Assembly: GCF_037389425.1 (NCBI RefSeq) | Contig: NZ_JBBHKR010000067.1 | Location: forward strand, 1 to 20,436 | Length of the DNA stretch: 20,436 bases | DNA from: Stygiolobus sp037389425 | GTDB taxonomy: Archaea; Thermoproteota; Thermoprotei_A; Sulfolobales; Sulfolobaceae | Reading direction: 5' to 3' | Part shown: piece after piece, positions 6,530 to 14,989 of the stretch | Position numbering within the stretch: position 1 is the first letter of the stretch | How the letters are laid out: the number at the start of each line of letters is the position of its first letter | Notes under the pieces: generated by a model | The model's input: the letters and a program-made list of their open reading frames with translations, nothing else | What the model was told of the DNA's origin: nothing | The model's database searches: none | Program-made: the position numbers and the translations under genes

Positions 6530-7541
6530 CTCTTATCAACCCTTCTTTTCCGGAATTAACGTAGAAATATCTGCTTGTAAATAAGCCCTCTTGAGTCTTT
6601 ATAAGTATTGGTTTATCTCTTCTGACACGGCCTTGTTGTATGAATATTAGTTGAAGTAGTATCGGCGACCTCAGTGTTGAATCCACAACGTAATACTGTG
6701 TGGTCTCGGTTAATCCGTTTATTTTAAAACCCTTGGCCATGTCGTCCCTGAACTTAGTTATTAAAGTCTCGGCATAGTTCGGTGTATAAACGAGTTGAAA
6801 TAGGTCTCCAATCCCTCTAACGTCTAAAAAGTACAAGGTCGTAAAGGCCAATTCTAAAGTATCGTACTCCATATAGTAAACTCTATCGGTTATCAGGTCT
6901 GTTCTATCGAATTTTGGATTAACCTTCATAACACTCGAAGCTATTCTCATCATAAGTGTGTTCAGTTTCGCCTCATCTAGATCCTCCAGTTTATCCGTAG
7001 CTTCGATTCCAAGTTCGTCTAACGCCTTTATTGTATCTTCTCTATTCCCAGTCATATCCGGTATATACGGATCTATGGACATTGTTAAAGATGAAAATAA
7101 TGGCAAGTGTTTATAGTTAGGTATCTTAATATTTTTCTCTACTGAAACTCCTAAATTTTCCATTTGTGATAATACGTTACGTTCATATTCCGTCAAAGGT
7201 CTTCTTTCTAAGACTAATGACGAGAACATACCAGCAAGTATTGGAATTAAGTCATCTACTGATATGGGAAACAATGACGAAAATGAAGTTTGTCCTATGT
7301 TATACTGCTTGTCGAAAATAGTAATAACTCTACCAGAAGGGACAATTTCTAATTTTATAGGGCATTCTCCCCTGAGACTTAGAGCAAACTCATCACCTTC
7401 GCTATTTGCATACTTACTAATTAAAAACGAGAATATTATGGCGTCTGGGTTATAAGGAGCTTTAATACACCTTACCTTTGACGCTATGATTTCGCTCGTT
7501 ATTTGTTTATCTGGACTAGGCTCTTTTAGATAGTTTTCCAA
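6501..7541 (-). CDS. cdc45: RecJ/Cdc45-like protein (RecJdbh), GINS-associated replication factor
   Basis: This 346-residue protein looks like the inactivated RecJ-family protein of Sulfolobales that binds GINS and MCM and serves as archaeal Cdc45. What is visible: no DHH or DHD catalytic motif anywhere; a middle segment at about residues 155-180 (SIDPYIPDMTGNREDTIKAL) that resembles the 'ADxxPLxGxNRxLVxxGL' motif of RecJ; and DHHA1-like C-terminal strands. It is much shorter than bacterial RecJ, and a nuclease role is unlikely. The start is TTG at 7541, overlapping the UPF0104 gene by 16 nt. The 3' end overlaps pcc1, so the four upstream genes form one coupled unit. The Cdc45 role comes from the known Sulfolobus homologue and is an inference here. 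Confidence 0.72.
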   Translation of the reverse strand: MENYLKEPSPDKQITSEIIASKVRCIKAPYNPDAIIFSFLISKYANSEGDEFALSLRGECPIKLEIVPSGRVITIFDKQYNIGQTSFSSLFPISVDDLIPILAGMFSSLVLERRPLTEYERNVLSQMENLGVSVEKNIKIPNYKHLPLFSSLTMSIDPYIPDMTGNREDTIKALDELGIEATDKLEDLDEAKLNTLMMRIASSVMKVNPKFDRTDLITDRVYYMEYDTLELAFTTLYFLDVRGIGDLFQLVYTPNYAETLITKFRDDMAKGFKINGLTETTQYYVVDSTLRSPILLQLIFIQQGRVRRDKPILIKTQEGLFTSRYFYVNSGKEGLIRVEDKYNSKD

Positions 7542-8437
7542 ACTTCCTTCACCTCTTTTCTGATCTCTTCAATACTAATTTCCCTAACATAAACAAAGCC
7601 TAAAGAATATGATAGTAGCTCAAGAACTCTTATCTGGAGAACTAAGAGAGGAGGAACTATTGCGGTTAATGCAAGCTCAGATATCCCTGCCGCAGAAGGT
7701 ATCGGTACTAATAAAGCGACTTGATAAGTAGTATTAATCAATAGTGATTCTATTAATGACCTTGAAACCAGATAAAAAGGCAAGGATTGTACTACATAGC
7801 TAAGAACTGTGAGAAACACCGACAATATAGTTAGGAAAGGGTTGCTTAACCTTTCTTTTATCTCACCCTTAGCGTTCAAGTAAGCGTCTTGTAAGGGCTT
7901 AAGATATTTAATAGAAAATATCTTTTGTTCTATTCTATTTAAGTTATAGTTCGATGTACCGTAAATATATCCTACCCCAAAGATCCAAAGTAAAACGTTT
8001 CCCAATGCTGTAAGAACCAAAATTATCTCGAAAGCTGAGAACTTAAACCAGATAAATACTAAGAACATTACCGCTATTACATTCACGTCATAAAATGATT
8101 CTAAAAGAGAGAGGGAAAACGCTATATCGATACTTACCCCTTTCCTGATATAAATTACAGCTCTGGCTAGATCAGGACCCATTGCTCCTGGAATTATAAG
8201 ACTTACACTGTTTGCAAATATTCTTGCTTTAAACGCGGTATAGAAATCTATTCCTATTATCCTCGAGTCCCTTAAAGAGACTATTAAAATTTGGGTGAGA
8301 TAAGCTACAAAGAAGAATATCACGAAATAAGGATCCAACTTCAAGAATATATTTAGAATGTCAATCTTAAATATTTCAGAATATACTCCTATGATTATGA
8401 TTGGAAGAAGTATGACTAATACTAATTTTTTATCCAC
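7526..8437 (-). CDS. UPF0104 (LPG synthase-like, YbhN/AglD-type) integral membrane protein
   Basis: This is a polytopic membrane protein of about 303 residues from the GTG at 8437. It shows the features of the UPF0104/lysylphosphatidylglycerol synthase transmembrane family: a PGAMGPDLARAVIY segment after the second or third helix, and a late PIPSAAGISELALTAI segment, matching the family's 'GD..R' and 'P.P.G.G..E' motifs. About seven hydrophobic helices can be counted. Members flip or modify lipids or attach the last sugar in glycan synthesis (AglD), and the substrate here is unknown. An ATG at 8500 would add 21 residues but overlap the upstream gene by 56 nt. The GTG start leaves a 7-nt gap and puts a short KK-containing tail before helix 1, so it is preferred. 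Its place between an E1-like gene and cdc45 is unexplained. Confidence 0.78.
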   Translation of the reverse strand: MDKKLVLVILLPIIIIGVYSEIFKIDILNIFLKLDPYFVIFFFVAYLTQILIVSLRDSRIIGIDFYTAFKARIFANSVSLIIPGAMGPDLARAVIYIRKGVSIDIAFSLSLLESFYDVNVIAVMFLVFIWFKFSAFEIILVLTALGNVLLWIFGVGYIYGTSNYNLNRIEQKIFSIKYLKPLQDAYLNAKGEIKERLSNPFLTILSVFLTVLSYVVQSLPFYLVSRSLIESLLINTTYQVALLVPIPSAAGISELALTAIVPPLLVLQIRVLELLSYSLGFVYVREISIEEIRKEVKEVWKTI

Positions 8438-8444
8438 GCCTTCA

Positions 8445-9323
8445 TTAGCGAGAAACTTTTTTAAAACATTTTCCGTCAGGATAACAAATAATAAATCCAT
8501 CCTTCACTTTCTCAGTTTTTACACCCTGATTTTTAGACATATATCCTTCGGAAGTTCTTAGTCTCTTTATACCACAGCTCACTTCAAGCCTTGAGTTAAG
8601 ATACACATATTGGCCCTTTGAACAAGCTTCACATTGGCTGCTCCTTTCGATACGTATTCTATCTAGTCTAAGGCTCTTCATGTCCAGATAGTACAAATTT
8701 CCGTCAATTTCACCCATTAGATGTTTCAGCATTAATTGAACTTGCAGACTTGCGGTCACATCGATAACAGTATTTAAAGTGCCTATTGTCTCACAAGCGT
8801 TTGTATCCGCCTCATTTGCGTAGTTCATAAAGCAAGACAAACAAGATGTGACTTTGGGAACTATTAATTTTACTGACGAGTATTCTCCAATTACTCCACC
8901 GTAAATTAAGGGGATCCCAAGCTTTACGCATGCGTCATTTAAGACAAGTCTGTAGAATAAACTGTCCAGAGCATCAAATACATAGTCACTACCCTTTATT
9001 AACTCCTCTACGTTGGTTTGATCAACAACATCAATTACTGCATCTATCTTTATACCTGAATTTATTTTAGCTAATCTATCCTTGCATACAAGAGCCTTAG
9101 GTTTTCCTACATCCTCTTCCGTGAAAAGTCTGGTTCTATGAAGATTACTGATTTCTACTATATCTGCATCAATAATTTTAATATAACCTACTCCCAGCCT
9201 TGTTAGGAGTTCAGCTAAGGCCGTGCCTAACGCTCCACAACCAACAATAGTAACCTTTAATCCAGCTAGCTTCTGCTGCACTTCAAAGCCTAATACTAGT
9301 ATCTGCCTTGAGTATCTTTCCAC
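8445..9323 (-). CDS. E1-like adenylyltransferase of the ThiF/MoeB/UbaA family
   Basis: This 292-residue enzyme of the ubiquitin-activating superfamily adenylates the C-terminal glycine of a beta-grasp protein (MoaD, ThiS, Urm1 or SAMP type). It has the RYSRQI opening, the nucleotide loop GCGALG (28-33), DADIVEISNLHR (52-63) followed by the VGKPKA lysine, Asp120 in DALDS for Mg2+, and a complete zinc site of two CxxC pairs (Cys161/164 and Cys231/234). Cys177 (NACETIG) sits where many members have a conserved cysteine. MoeB normally ends soon after the second CxxC, but here about 58 more residues follow, without a rhodanese domain. The GTG at 9323 is chosen because it directly precedes ERYSRQI and lies 26 nt from a TATA element. 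The 35 residues upstream would run through the promoter. Confidence 0.88.
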   Translation of the reverse strand: MERYSRQILVLGFEVQQKLAGLKVTIVGCGALGTALAELLTRLGVGYIKIIDADIVEISNLHRTRLFTEEDVGKPKALVCKDRLAKINSGIKIDAVIDVVDQTNVEELIKGSDYVFDALDSLFYRLVLNDACVKLGIPLIYGGVIGEYSSVKLIVPKVTSCLSCFMNYANEADTNACETIGTLNTVIDVTASLQVQLMLKHLMGEIDGNLYYLDMKSLRLDRIRIERSSQCEACSKGQYVYLNSRLEVSCGIKRLRTSEGYMSKNQGVKTEKVKDGFIICYPDGKCFKKVSR

Positions 9324-9342
9324 ACAATCTTGTATAACAAAG

Positions 9343-9354
9343 CTTATAATTAAG
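9343..9354. promoter_or_regulatory. Shared TATA region for the divergent E1-like and transketolase operons
   Basis: CTTATAATTAAG has mirrored outer arms (CTTA/TAAG). Its centre is 26 nt from the GTG of the E1-like gene, fitting leaderless minus-strand initiation. Plus-strand initiation from the same element would start near 9374 and give the transketolase operon a leader of about 18 nt without an obvious Shine-Dalgarno. No other good TATA is seen before 9392. Confidence 0.5.
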
Positions 9355-9391
9355 TGTTTGGAAGATGTGATGGGGGCTTGGTTTTGCACCA

Positions 9392-10213
9392 ATGGAAAAA
9401 GGTGGAAGTGATGGAACTCCAATATCATTAGAGGAATTAAATAAGCTCAAGTCAATAGCAGAAAGAGCTAGAAGGAATGTAATAAGGATGCTATTTTACG
9501 ACCAGACAATCCATGTTGGTTCTTCACTAAGTAGTATAGAAATATTAACGACCTTGTTCTTCAGGTATCTAAGGGAAGGGAAAGATCCAATTAACCGAGA
9601 CTGGTTAATATTAAGTAAAGGACATGCCGCTCCCGCATTATATGCAGTATTAGCTGAAAAGGGCTACATAAGCGAAGATGAGTTATGGAAGATTCAAGAT
9701 ATCTCAGGACTACTACAAGGACACCCAGAAATCTTCATACCAGGTGTGGACATGGCTACCGGTAGCTTAGGTCAAGGCTTAAGCTTCGGAATAGGAGTTG
9801 CCCAAGGAATTAAAATGAAGGGAGGTACTGGGAGAGTTTTCGTAATAATGGGCGATGGTGAGCAAGACGAAGGTGAAATATGGGAAGCCATGACACATGC
9901 CGTTACGAGAAAGCTAGACAACTTAATTGCCTTCATAGAGATGAACGGGTTCCAGCTGGACGATTCAACGGGTAATGTAAAGCCTAAGGACTTCTTACCC
10001 GATGTCTGGAAAGCTGTCGGTTGGAAGACATTAAGTTGTGACGGACATGACTTCGTAAGTATAATAAACACAATAGATGAGGCACTTAAAATAAAAGCAC
10101 CAGTAGTTATATTTGCAAAGACAGTAAGAGGAAAAGGTTTCCCAGTCATCGAAAACTCTAAGAGACAGAGGTCGAGCCCAGATGATGCAAGGAAGTTCCT
10201 ACTCAATGCGTGA
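9392..10213 (+). CDS. tktN: Transketolase, N-terminal (ThDP-pyrophosphate binding) subunit
   Basis: This 273-residue protein is the N-terminal half of a split transketolase. The ThDP motif GDGEQDEG at residues 154-161, the companion Asn185 in IEMNGFQLD, the substrate-channel LSKGHAAPALYA near 75-85 and the TGSLGQGLS loop at about 123-131 are present. With the next gene it forms a heteromeric enzyme that exchanges two-carbon units between sugar phosphates. In Sulfolobales this is a route from fructose 6-phosphate and glyceraldehyde 3-phosphate to erythrose 4-phosphate, the first shikimate substrate. It is the first gene of the operon. The start is the ATG at 9392; no upstream in-frame start was found. 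Confidence 0.95.
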   Translation: MEKGGSDGTPISLEELNKLKSIAERARRNVIRMLFYDQTIHVGSSLSSIEILTTLFFRYLREGKDPINRDWLILSKGHAAPALYAVLAEKGYISEDELWKIQDISGLLQGHPEIFIPGVDMATGSLGQGLSFGIGVAQGIKMKGGTGRVFVIMGDGEQDEGEIWEAMTHAVTRKLDNLIAFIEMNGFQLDDSTGNVKPKDFLPDVWKAVGWKTLSCDGHDFVSIINTIDEALKIKAPVVIFAKTVRGKGFPVIENSKRQRSSPDDARKFLLNA

Positions 10214-11123
10214 TACTTTTGGTAAGTTATTAGCGGAGCTAGGAGAGAAGAACAAGGATATTGTAGTAATTTCTGCTGACGTAGGGGACTCTACAAGGGC
10301 AATGTACTTCAGGGAGAAATTCCCTGATAGATATTTCAACGTAGGTATTTCAGAGCAAGACATGATTAACTTTGCTGCGGGTCTATCTGCAGTAGGATTT
10401 AAACCGTTAATAGTAAACTTTTCCATGTTCGTGATGAGGGCGTGGGAGCAAATTAGGAACTCAGTAGCCAGAATGAACTTAGACGTAAAGATACTTGTAA
10501 CTCATGCAGGTTATAGTGACAGCGGTGACGGATCGAGCCACCAGAGTTTAGAGGACATAGCATTGATGAGAGTTCTACCGAACATGAAGGTGATAGTACC
10601 CGCAGATCCGGAGGATATAAAGAGAAGTTTGCCCGTAGTCGTTCAGGAACTGAGGGGACCACTTTACTACCGTGTGGGCAGAGAATACTCGCCATCAATA
10701 ACGACAGGGGTGGATTACGACTTCAAACTCGGTAAAGCATACGTGCTTAGAGACGGAGATGATGTAGCTATAATGGGTGCTGGAGTCGTACTATGGGACG
10801 CATTAAAGGCTGCAGAAGAATTAGAAAAGATGGGTATAAGTGCTGCTGTAATCAACTTATTCTCTATAAAGCCGATAGACGAAGATACGATAGAATATTA
10901 TGCGAGAAAAACCGGAAGAGTGGTAACAATAGAGGAACATAGCATATATGGTGGTATAGGTTCTGCTATAGCTGAAGTGTTAGCAAAAAGATATCCGACT
11001 AAGATGAGGTTTATAGGAGCCACCACTTTCGGCAGGAGTGCGAGAAGTCAAAGGGATCTCCTAGATTACTACGGAATCAATTATAAATCCGTCATAAGCG
11101 CTGTGCTGGAGCTAGTGAAATGA
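10206..11123 (+). CDS. tktC: Transketolase, C-terminal (pyrimidine-binding) subunit
   Basis: This protein of about 305 residues carries the pyrimidine-binding domain and the C-terminal domain of transketolase. The ThDP-activating glutamate is Glu50 in NVGISEQDM. The pyrimidine-domain features HAGYSDSGDGSSHQSLEDIALMR and the GPLYYRVGRE segment follow. The C-terminal domain has GDDVAIMGAG and VVTIEEHSIYGGIG. The ATG at 10206 overlaps the tktN stop by 8 nt and gives the typical MRDTFGKLLAEL start. A start at 10182 would overlap by 32 nt and add eight unlikely residues. The split into two genes is usual for archaea. Confidence 0.95.
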   Translation: MRDTFGKLLAELGEKNKDIVVISADVGDSTRAMYFREKFPDRYFNVGISEQDMINFAAGLSAVGFKPLIVNFSMFVMRAWEQIRNSVARMNLDVKILVTHAGYSDSGDGSSHQSLEDIALMRVLPNMKVIVPADPEDIKRSLPVVVQELRGPLYYRVGREYSPSITTGVDYDFKLGKAYVLRDGDDVAIMGAGVVLWDALKAAEELEKMGISAAVINLFSIKPIDEDTIEYYARKTGRVVTIEEHSIYGGIGSAIAEVLAKRYPTKMRFIGATTFGRSARSQRDLLDYYGINYKSVISAVLELVK

Positions 11124-12158
11124 ATGAGCACAGAGCTGGAAAAGCTGAGAAAGGAGATAGAAGATATTGACAATCAGATACTAGAGTTATTACACAGAAG
11201 GCTTAAGGTCTCTGCGAAGATAGGAGAAATTAAGAGGAGGACAGGTAGAGAAGTTACAGACGCAAAAAGAGAGGAATATGTTAAGACTTATTGGCTCGAA
11301 AAGGCAAGGTATTTGGGAATACCAGAGTCAATGGTAAATCTTATTTTACCTATTTTATTCTCTTATTCTAAACTTTATCAAATTTCCCCCGGGAAAAAGA
11401 AGAAAGTCGTAATAGTGGGATACGGGGGGATGTCACGCTCACTTACTTCACTTCTCACCCTCGCCGGTCACAATGTTGTTATAACGGGAAGGAATTCAAA
11501 AAAAGCTGAATCGTTGTCAAGACAATTCAACGCAGTATTCATGGAACCAGAACAAGCACTTAATTGGGGGGAATACATAATTCTAGCCCTCTCTCCTTCC
11601 GCAGTAGATTACATTTCATCACTCCTTAGTAAAATACCTCAAGGAAAGGTCGTCATGGATATATTTTCCTCTAAAGTGAGTACTTTCAAACAGCTCGAAG
11701 AAATGTCCGTAAAGAACGGCTTTAAGTTCGTGTCAACCCACCCGCTATTCGGACCCATATTATACCCTATTGGTGAGAGGATTGCAATCATACCCTCAGC
11801 TACTTCAGGAGACATAACTGAAATAGTAGAATTCTGGAGGGACGTAGGACTTCAACCTGTAGTCACTACAGTTGAAGAACACGAGAAGGCTATGGCTATA
11901 ATTCAAGTCCTCACCCACTTTTTCATTTTGGGTTTAAATAAGGCTATTCCGAGCCTTCAAAAGGAGCTTGAGATAAGTGATAACCTTCTGAAAGAATTAC
12001 AAACAACTAATTTTAGGGAAGTATCAAAGATACTCGCTAGGATGAGCGAGTTATACCCAGTGATTATAGAAATACAAAAGAGTAACCCTTATGCTTATAA
12101 GGCTAGAGAAATAGGGATTATGAAGCTAAAACAAGTTAAAGACGAGCTAGGTGAGTAG
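11124..12158 (+). CDS. tyrA: Fused chorismate mutase (AroQ) and prephenate dehydrogenase
   Basis: This 344-residue bifunctional enzyme converts chorismate to prephenate and then to 4-hydroxyphenylpyruvate, the tyrosine precursor. Residues 1-85 are an AroQ helical mutase with residues matching the E. coli active site: Arg9, Arg25/26, Lys37, Asp46, Arg49 and Glu50. Residues 90 onwards are a Rossmann dehydrogenase with VVIVGYGGMSRS for NAD(P) and the catalytic histidine in STHPLFGP. The helical dimer domain follows from about residue 245. No ACT domain is visible, so feedback control, if any, lies elsewhere. The ATG immediately follows the tktC stop with no spacer. It is the only chorismate-consuming gene in the operon. 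Confidence 0.93.
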   Translation: MSTELEKLRKEIEDIDNQILELLHRRLKVSAKIGEIKRRTGREVTDAKREEYVKTYWLEKARYLGIPESMVNLILPILFSYSKLYQISPGKKKKVVIVGYGGMSRSLTSLLTLAGHNVVITGRNSKKAESLSRQFNAVFMEPEQALNWGEYIILALSPSAVDYISSLLSKIPQGKVVMDIFSSKVSTFKQLEEMSVKNGFKFVSTHPLFGPILYPIGERIAIIPSATSGDITEIVEFWRDVGLQPVVTTVEEHEKAMAIIQVLTHFFILGLNKAIPSLQKELEISDNLLKELQTTNFREVSKILARMSELYPVIIEIQKSNPYAYKAREIGIMKLKQVKDELGE

Positions 12159-13152
12159 ATTGTTATTTATCCTAAAACAAGGAGTAGATTATTCTACACT
12201 AAACGAGAAGTTAAAGGAGTCATCAGCTTCTTATAAATTCCTTGATCTATACGGGAAAAAAATAGTAATAGCGTGGCCCGACGCGTATGTTGAAAATATC
12301 AAAGATCCGTCTATAGAAGTATCCGTAAAGCCCAAGAGACCTTTCCAATTAGCCAGTAATGAGTGGAAAAAAGAACCAACGGAAGTTGACGTCAATGGAG
12401 TAAAGATAGGAGGAAATAAGGTTGTAGTAGCTGCAGGTCCTTGTGCTGTAGAAGATGAAGAACAAGTACTAACCGTAGCCAAAGCTGTGAAGAGAGCCGG
12501 AGCCTCAATACTTAGGGGAGGAGCCTTTAAACCGAGGACTAGCCCTTACTCCTTCCAAGGTCTCGGTGAAAAGGGTCTTCAGATATTAAGAAAAGTAGGA
12601 GACGAGGTAGGTTTACCCATAGTATCTGAAATAATGGACACCAGACAAATAGATATGTTCAAGAAATACGTCGACATGCTTCAAATCGGGGCAAGAAACG
12701 CCCAAAACTTTGACTTGCTAAAGGTAGCTGGACAATCTGGGTTGCCAGTTCTTCTTAAGAGAGGGATGGGTAACACAGTCGAAGAGTGGATATTGACTTC
12801 AGAATACATACTTTCGGAAGGAAATGGGAACGTCGTTCTTTGTGAGAGGGGGATCAGAACTTTTGAAAAAGCCACAAGATTTACTATGGACATAGGTGGA
12901 ATGGTAGCAGCTAAATTACAGACCCATCTACCTATATGTGCTGACCCCAGCCATCCTGCTGGGAAGAGAGAACTGGTTCACTCCCTCGCATTAGCGGCAG
13001 TTGCAGCTGGGGCAGACATGTTATTAATAGAAGTCCATCCTCATCCCGAGAAAGCTTTTAGTGACTCAGAGCAACAGTTAACCCCTGAATCCTTTGAGGT
13101 CTTAATGAATAGAATTAAGGCGTTATCTAACGCTCTGGGTAGAACTGCATGA
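12151..13152 (+). CDS. aroF: 3-deoxy-D-arabino-heptulosonate 7-phosphate synthase, type I-beta
   Basis: This 333-residue enzyme condenses PEP and erythrose 4-phosphate, the entry step of the shikimate pathway. The barrel begins with VVVAAGPCAVE (metal ligand Cys98) and continues with KPRTSPYSFQGLG, QIGARNAQNF, LLKRGM, ADPSHPAGKR (His ligand) and EVHPHPEKAFSD (Glu and Asp ligands). Residues 1-65 form the extra N-terminal ferredoxin-like domain that makes the Thermotoga type I-beta enzyme sensitive to tyrosine. It is present here but diverged, so inhibition is possible but not shown. The GTG start at 12151 overlaps the tyrA stop by 8 nt. Length equals that of the Thermotoga enzyme within a few residues. 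Confidence 0.95.
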   Translation: MSRLLFILKQGVDYSTLNEKLKESSASYKFLDLYGKKIVIAWPDAYVENIKDPSIEVSVKPKRPFQLASNEWKKEPTEVDVNGVKIGGNKVVVAAGPCAVEDEEQVLTVAKAVKRAGASILRGGAFKPRTSPYSFQGLGEKGLQILRKVGDEVGLPIVSEIMDTRQIDMFKKYVDMLQIGARNAQNFDLLKVAGQSGLPVLLKRGMGNTVEEWILTSEYILSEGNGNVVLCERGIRTFEKATRFTMDIGGMVAAKLQTHLPICADPSHPAGKRELVHSLALAAVAAGADMLLIEVHPHPEKAFSDSEQQLTPESFEVLMNRIKALSNALGRTA

Positions 13153-14210
13153 TTAAAATAAGTGAAGATTTTTGCAACACGACTACCCATGTCATAATCG
13201 GTAAGGGTTCAGTTTCATCTCTTTCCGAAATAATAGGAGACAAGAAAGTTGCGTTATATTACTCGAGAAAGCTAAACGTTGACAAGATCAAACAAAGTTT
13301 GAAGAGTTATTACGAATTCCCCATGGAGGACGGTGAGGAAGCTAAAGATATATTATACTCATTAAAATTAGTAAGAGAACTATTCGAGAAGGGATTCGAC
13401 AGAGGAGATTATGTAATTGCAGTAGGAGGAGGGACAGTAACAGACGTAGTAGGCTTCATAGCATCTATATACATGAGGGGATTAAACCTAATTAATATAC
13501 CAACCACGTTGCTGGGTATGGTAGATGCTGCAATAGGAGGTAAAACCGGTGTTAATTTTGAGAACGTTAAGAACGTATTGGGAACGTTTTACCAACCATC
13601 CTTTATAATCTCCGACATAGACTTTCTTGAGACACTTCCTCTAGAGGAAATAAAGAAGGGTATGGCTGAAGTAATCAAATACGGCTTGGTGCTAGACAAG
13701 GAGCTTTACGATTATTTAGTTATGCATAAGGATGAAATATACAGAAAAAAACCTGAAGCTTTGGAGACTGTGGTATATAAATCCGCATTAAATAAACTAG
13801 CAGTAGTAAAGGAGGACGAAAGAGAGACTAAAGGCATTAGGATAGTCCTGAACTTCGGTCATACAATTGGTCACGCTATTGAAGCCGGATCCAACTTCAG
13901 GATTTCTCACGGTTATGCCATATCAGTAGGAATGGTATGTGAGGCGAAGATAGCTGAGGAAATGGGATATGCAGAGGAAGGAGTTGTAGAAGACACTACA
14001 TGGATATTATCCCATTACGAATTACCTATAACAGTAGACTCATTGAAGGAAAATATAGACCTCAGGATAGCACTGGAAGCTTTGACCAAAGACAAAAAAG
14101 TCAGGGGAGACAAAGTCCTTATGCCTTTTCCGACTAGAATAGGCGACTGGAAAAGAATAGAAGTACCGGTAGAAACTCTGAAGGGGTTTGCGGAACAATG
14201 CTTGAAATAA
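13149..14210 (+). CDS. aroB: 3-dehydroquinate synthase
   Basis: This 353-residue, NAD- and metal-dependent enzyme converts DAHP to 3-dehydroquinate. It shows the NAD loop AVGGGTVTDVVGFIAS (91-106), the PTTLLGMVDAAIGGKTGVN segment, the zinc ligand Glu174 (MAEVIKYG), the paired histidines His238 and His242 in NFGHTIGHAIE, and His254 in SHGYAISVGM. The 16-residue spacing of the His ligands matches the fungal AroM domain. This is the classic AroB route, not the archaeal ADH-synthase (AroB') route of methanogens, and agrees with AroF just upstream. ATGA overlap with aroF. Confidence 0.97.
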   Translation: MIKISEDFCNTTTHVIIGKGSVSSLSEIIGDKKVALYYSRKLNVDKIKQSLKSYYEFPMEDGEEAKDILYSLKLVRELFEKGFDRGDYVIAVGGGTVTDVVGFIASIYMRGLNLINIPTTLLGMVDAAIGGKTGVNFENVKNVLGTFYQPSFIISDIDFLETLPLEEIKKGMAEVIKYGLVLDKELYDYLVMHKDEIYRKKPEALETVVYKSALNKLAVVKEDERETKGIRIVLNFGHTIGHAIEAGSNFRISHGYAISVGMVCEAKIAEEMGYAEEGVVEDTTWILSHYELPITVDSLKENIDLRIALEALTKDKKVRGDKVLMPFPTRIGDWKRIEVPVETLKGFAEQCLK

Positions 14211-14989
14211 ATTATTATACTAAACTACTAGGTGTAGTAGGAGAAAATATACCTTACACCTTATCACCCTCAATACATAATTACGTGTTTCAAAAACTTG
14301 AGATAAATGCTGTTTACCTCGTGTTTGATATTAAGAAAGAGAAGTTTCACGCTACTTTCCCCGGTTTACTTAACATAAGCTATGGGTTAAATATAACAAT
14401 TCCCTATAAAGAGGAGGCGTTAAGATACGTAAGACCAGAAAAAGAGGCGGAAATGATAGGAGCTGTAAACACAATTTTTGAGGGAAAAGGGTACAACACG
14501 GATTATATAGCCTTGAACACGTTAATAAGAGAGAAAGTAGACGTAAACGAGATTAAAGTATGCACTGTATTCGGTGCTGGTGGAGCGGCTAGGGCAGTAA
14601 TATACTCCTTACTTAATGCTGGTTGTGAGGTATTCGTGATCAACAGAAGCACAGAGAGGGCTGAGAGATTGAGGGAAGAGGTATCTCAGAAGGGATTCAG
14701 TATTAAGATCGCAGGGGAATGTCCTAAAAGCGACGTAGTTGTAAATACAACTCCCGACCCTAACTTCGTATCTGATGAGTGTGTTCAGGGAAAGTTAGCG
14801 ATAGATTTCGTATACAAACCTGTAAAGACCTCGTTGATAATCAGGGCTGAAAAAAGAGGTATAAATACTATAAACGGGATCGAAATTCTTGTAGAGCAAG
14901 CTTTAGAGGCCGATAAAATTTGGTTCGGCAAAAGGTTAGATAGAAATGAAGTAATGGGGTATTTATATGCCAGGCAGCTCGTTCGGTGA
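14198..14989 (+). CDS. aroE: Shikimate dehydrogenase
   Basis: This 263-residue enzyme reduces 3-dehydroshikimate to shikimate with NAD(P)H. Substrate-binding residues are in LSPSIHN (22-28), the catalytic Lys71 is in NITIPYKE, Asp102 is in YNTDYIAL, and the AVNTI strand lies between them. The nucleotide domain begins with FGAGGAARAV, and NRSTERAERL follows at the position that usually selects NADP. The C-terminal helix carries GIEILVEQALEADKIW. The start ATG at 14198 overlaps aroB by 13 nt. Confidence 0.96.
   Translation: MLEINYYTKLLGVVGENIPYTLSPSIHNYVFQKLEINAVYLVFDIKKEKFHATFPGLLNISYGLNITIPYKEEALRYVRPEKEAEMIGAVNTIFEGKGYNTDYIALNTLIREKVDVNEIKVCTVFGAGGAARAVIYSLLNAGCEVFVINRSTERAERLREEVSQKGFSIKIAGECPKSDVVVNTTPDPNFVSDECVQGKLAIDFVYKPVKTSLIIRAEKRGINTINGIEILVEQALEADKIWFGKRLDRNEVMGYLYARQLVR

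Noticed and set aside
8438..8500. A longer UPF0104 protein starting at the ATG at 8500
   Set aside because: It would overlap the E1-like gene by 56 nt and add 21 residues with no clear role. The GTG at 8437 gives a normal short N-terminus before the first membrane helix. It is kept as an alternative in the annotation.
9324..9428. A 35-residue N-terminal extension of the E1-like protein
   Set aside because: It would cover the divergent promoter and the start of tktN. The family opening ERYSRQI begins at the GTG at 9323, which has a correctly spaced TATA element.
9772..10206. A 144-codon open frame antisense to tktN
   Set aside because: It is a mirror of the conserved transketolase sequence with no ribosome-binding site or promoter.
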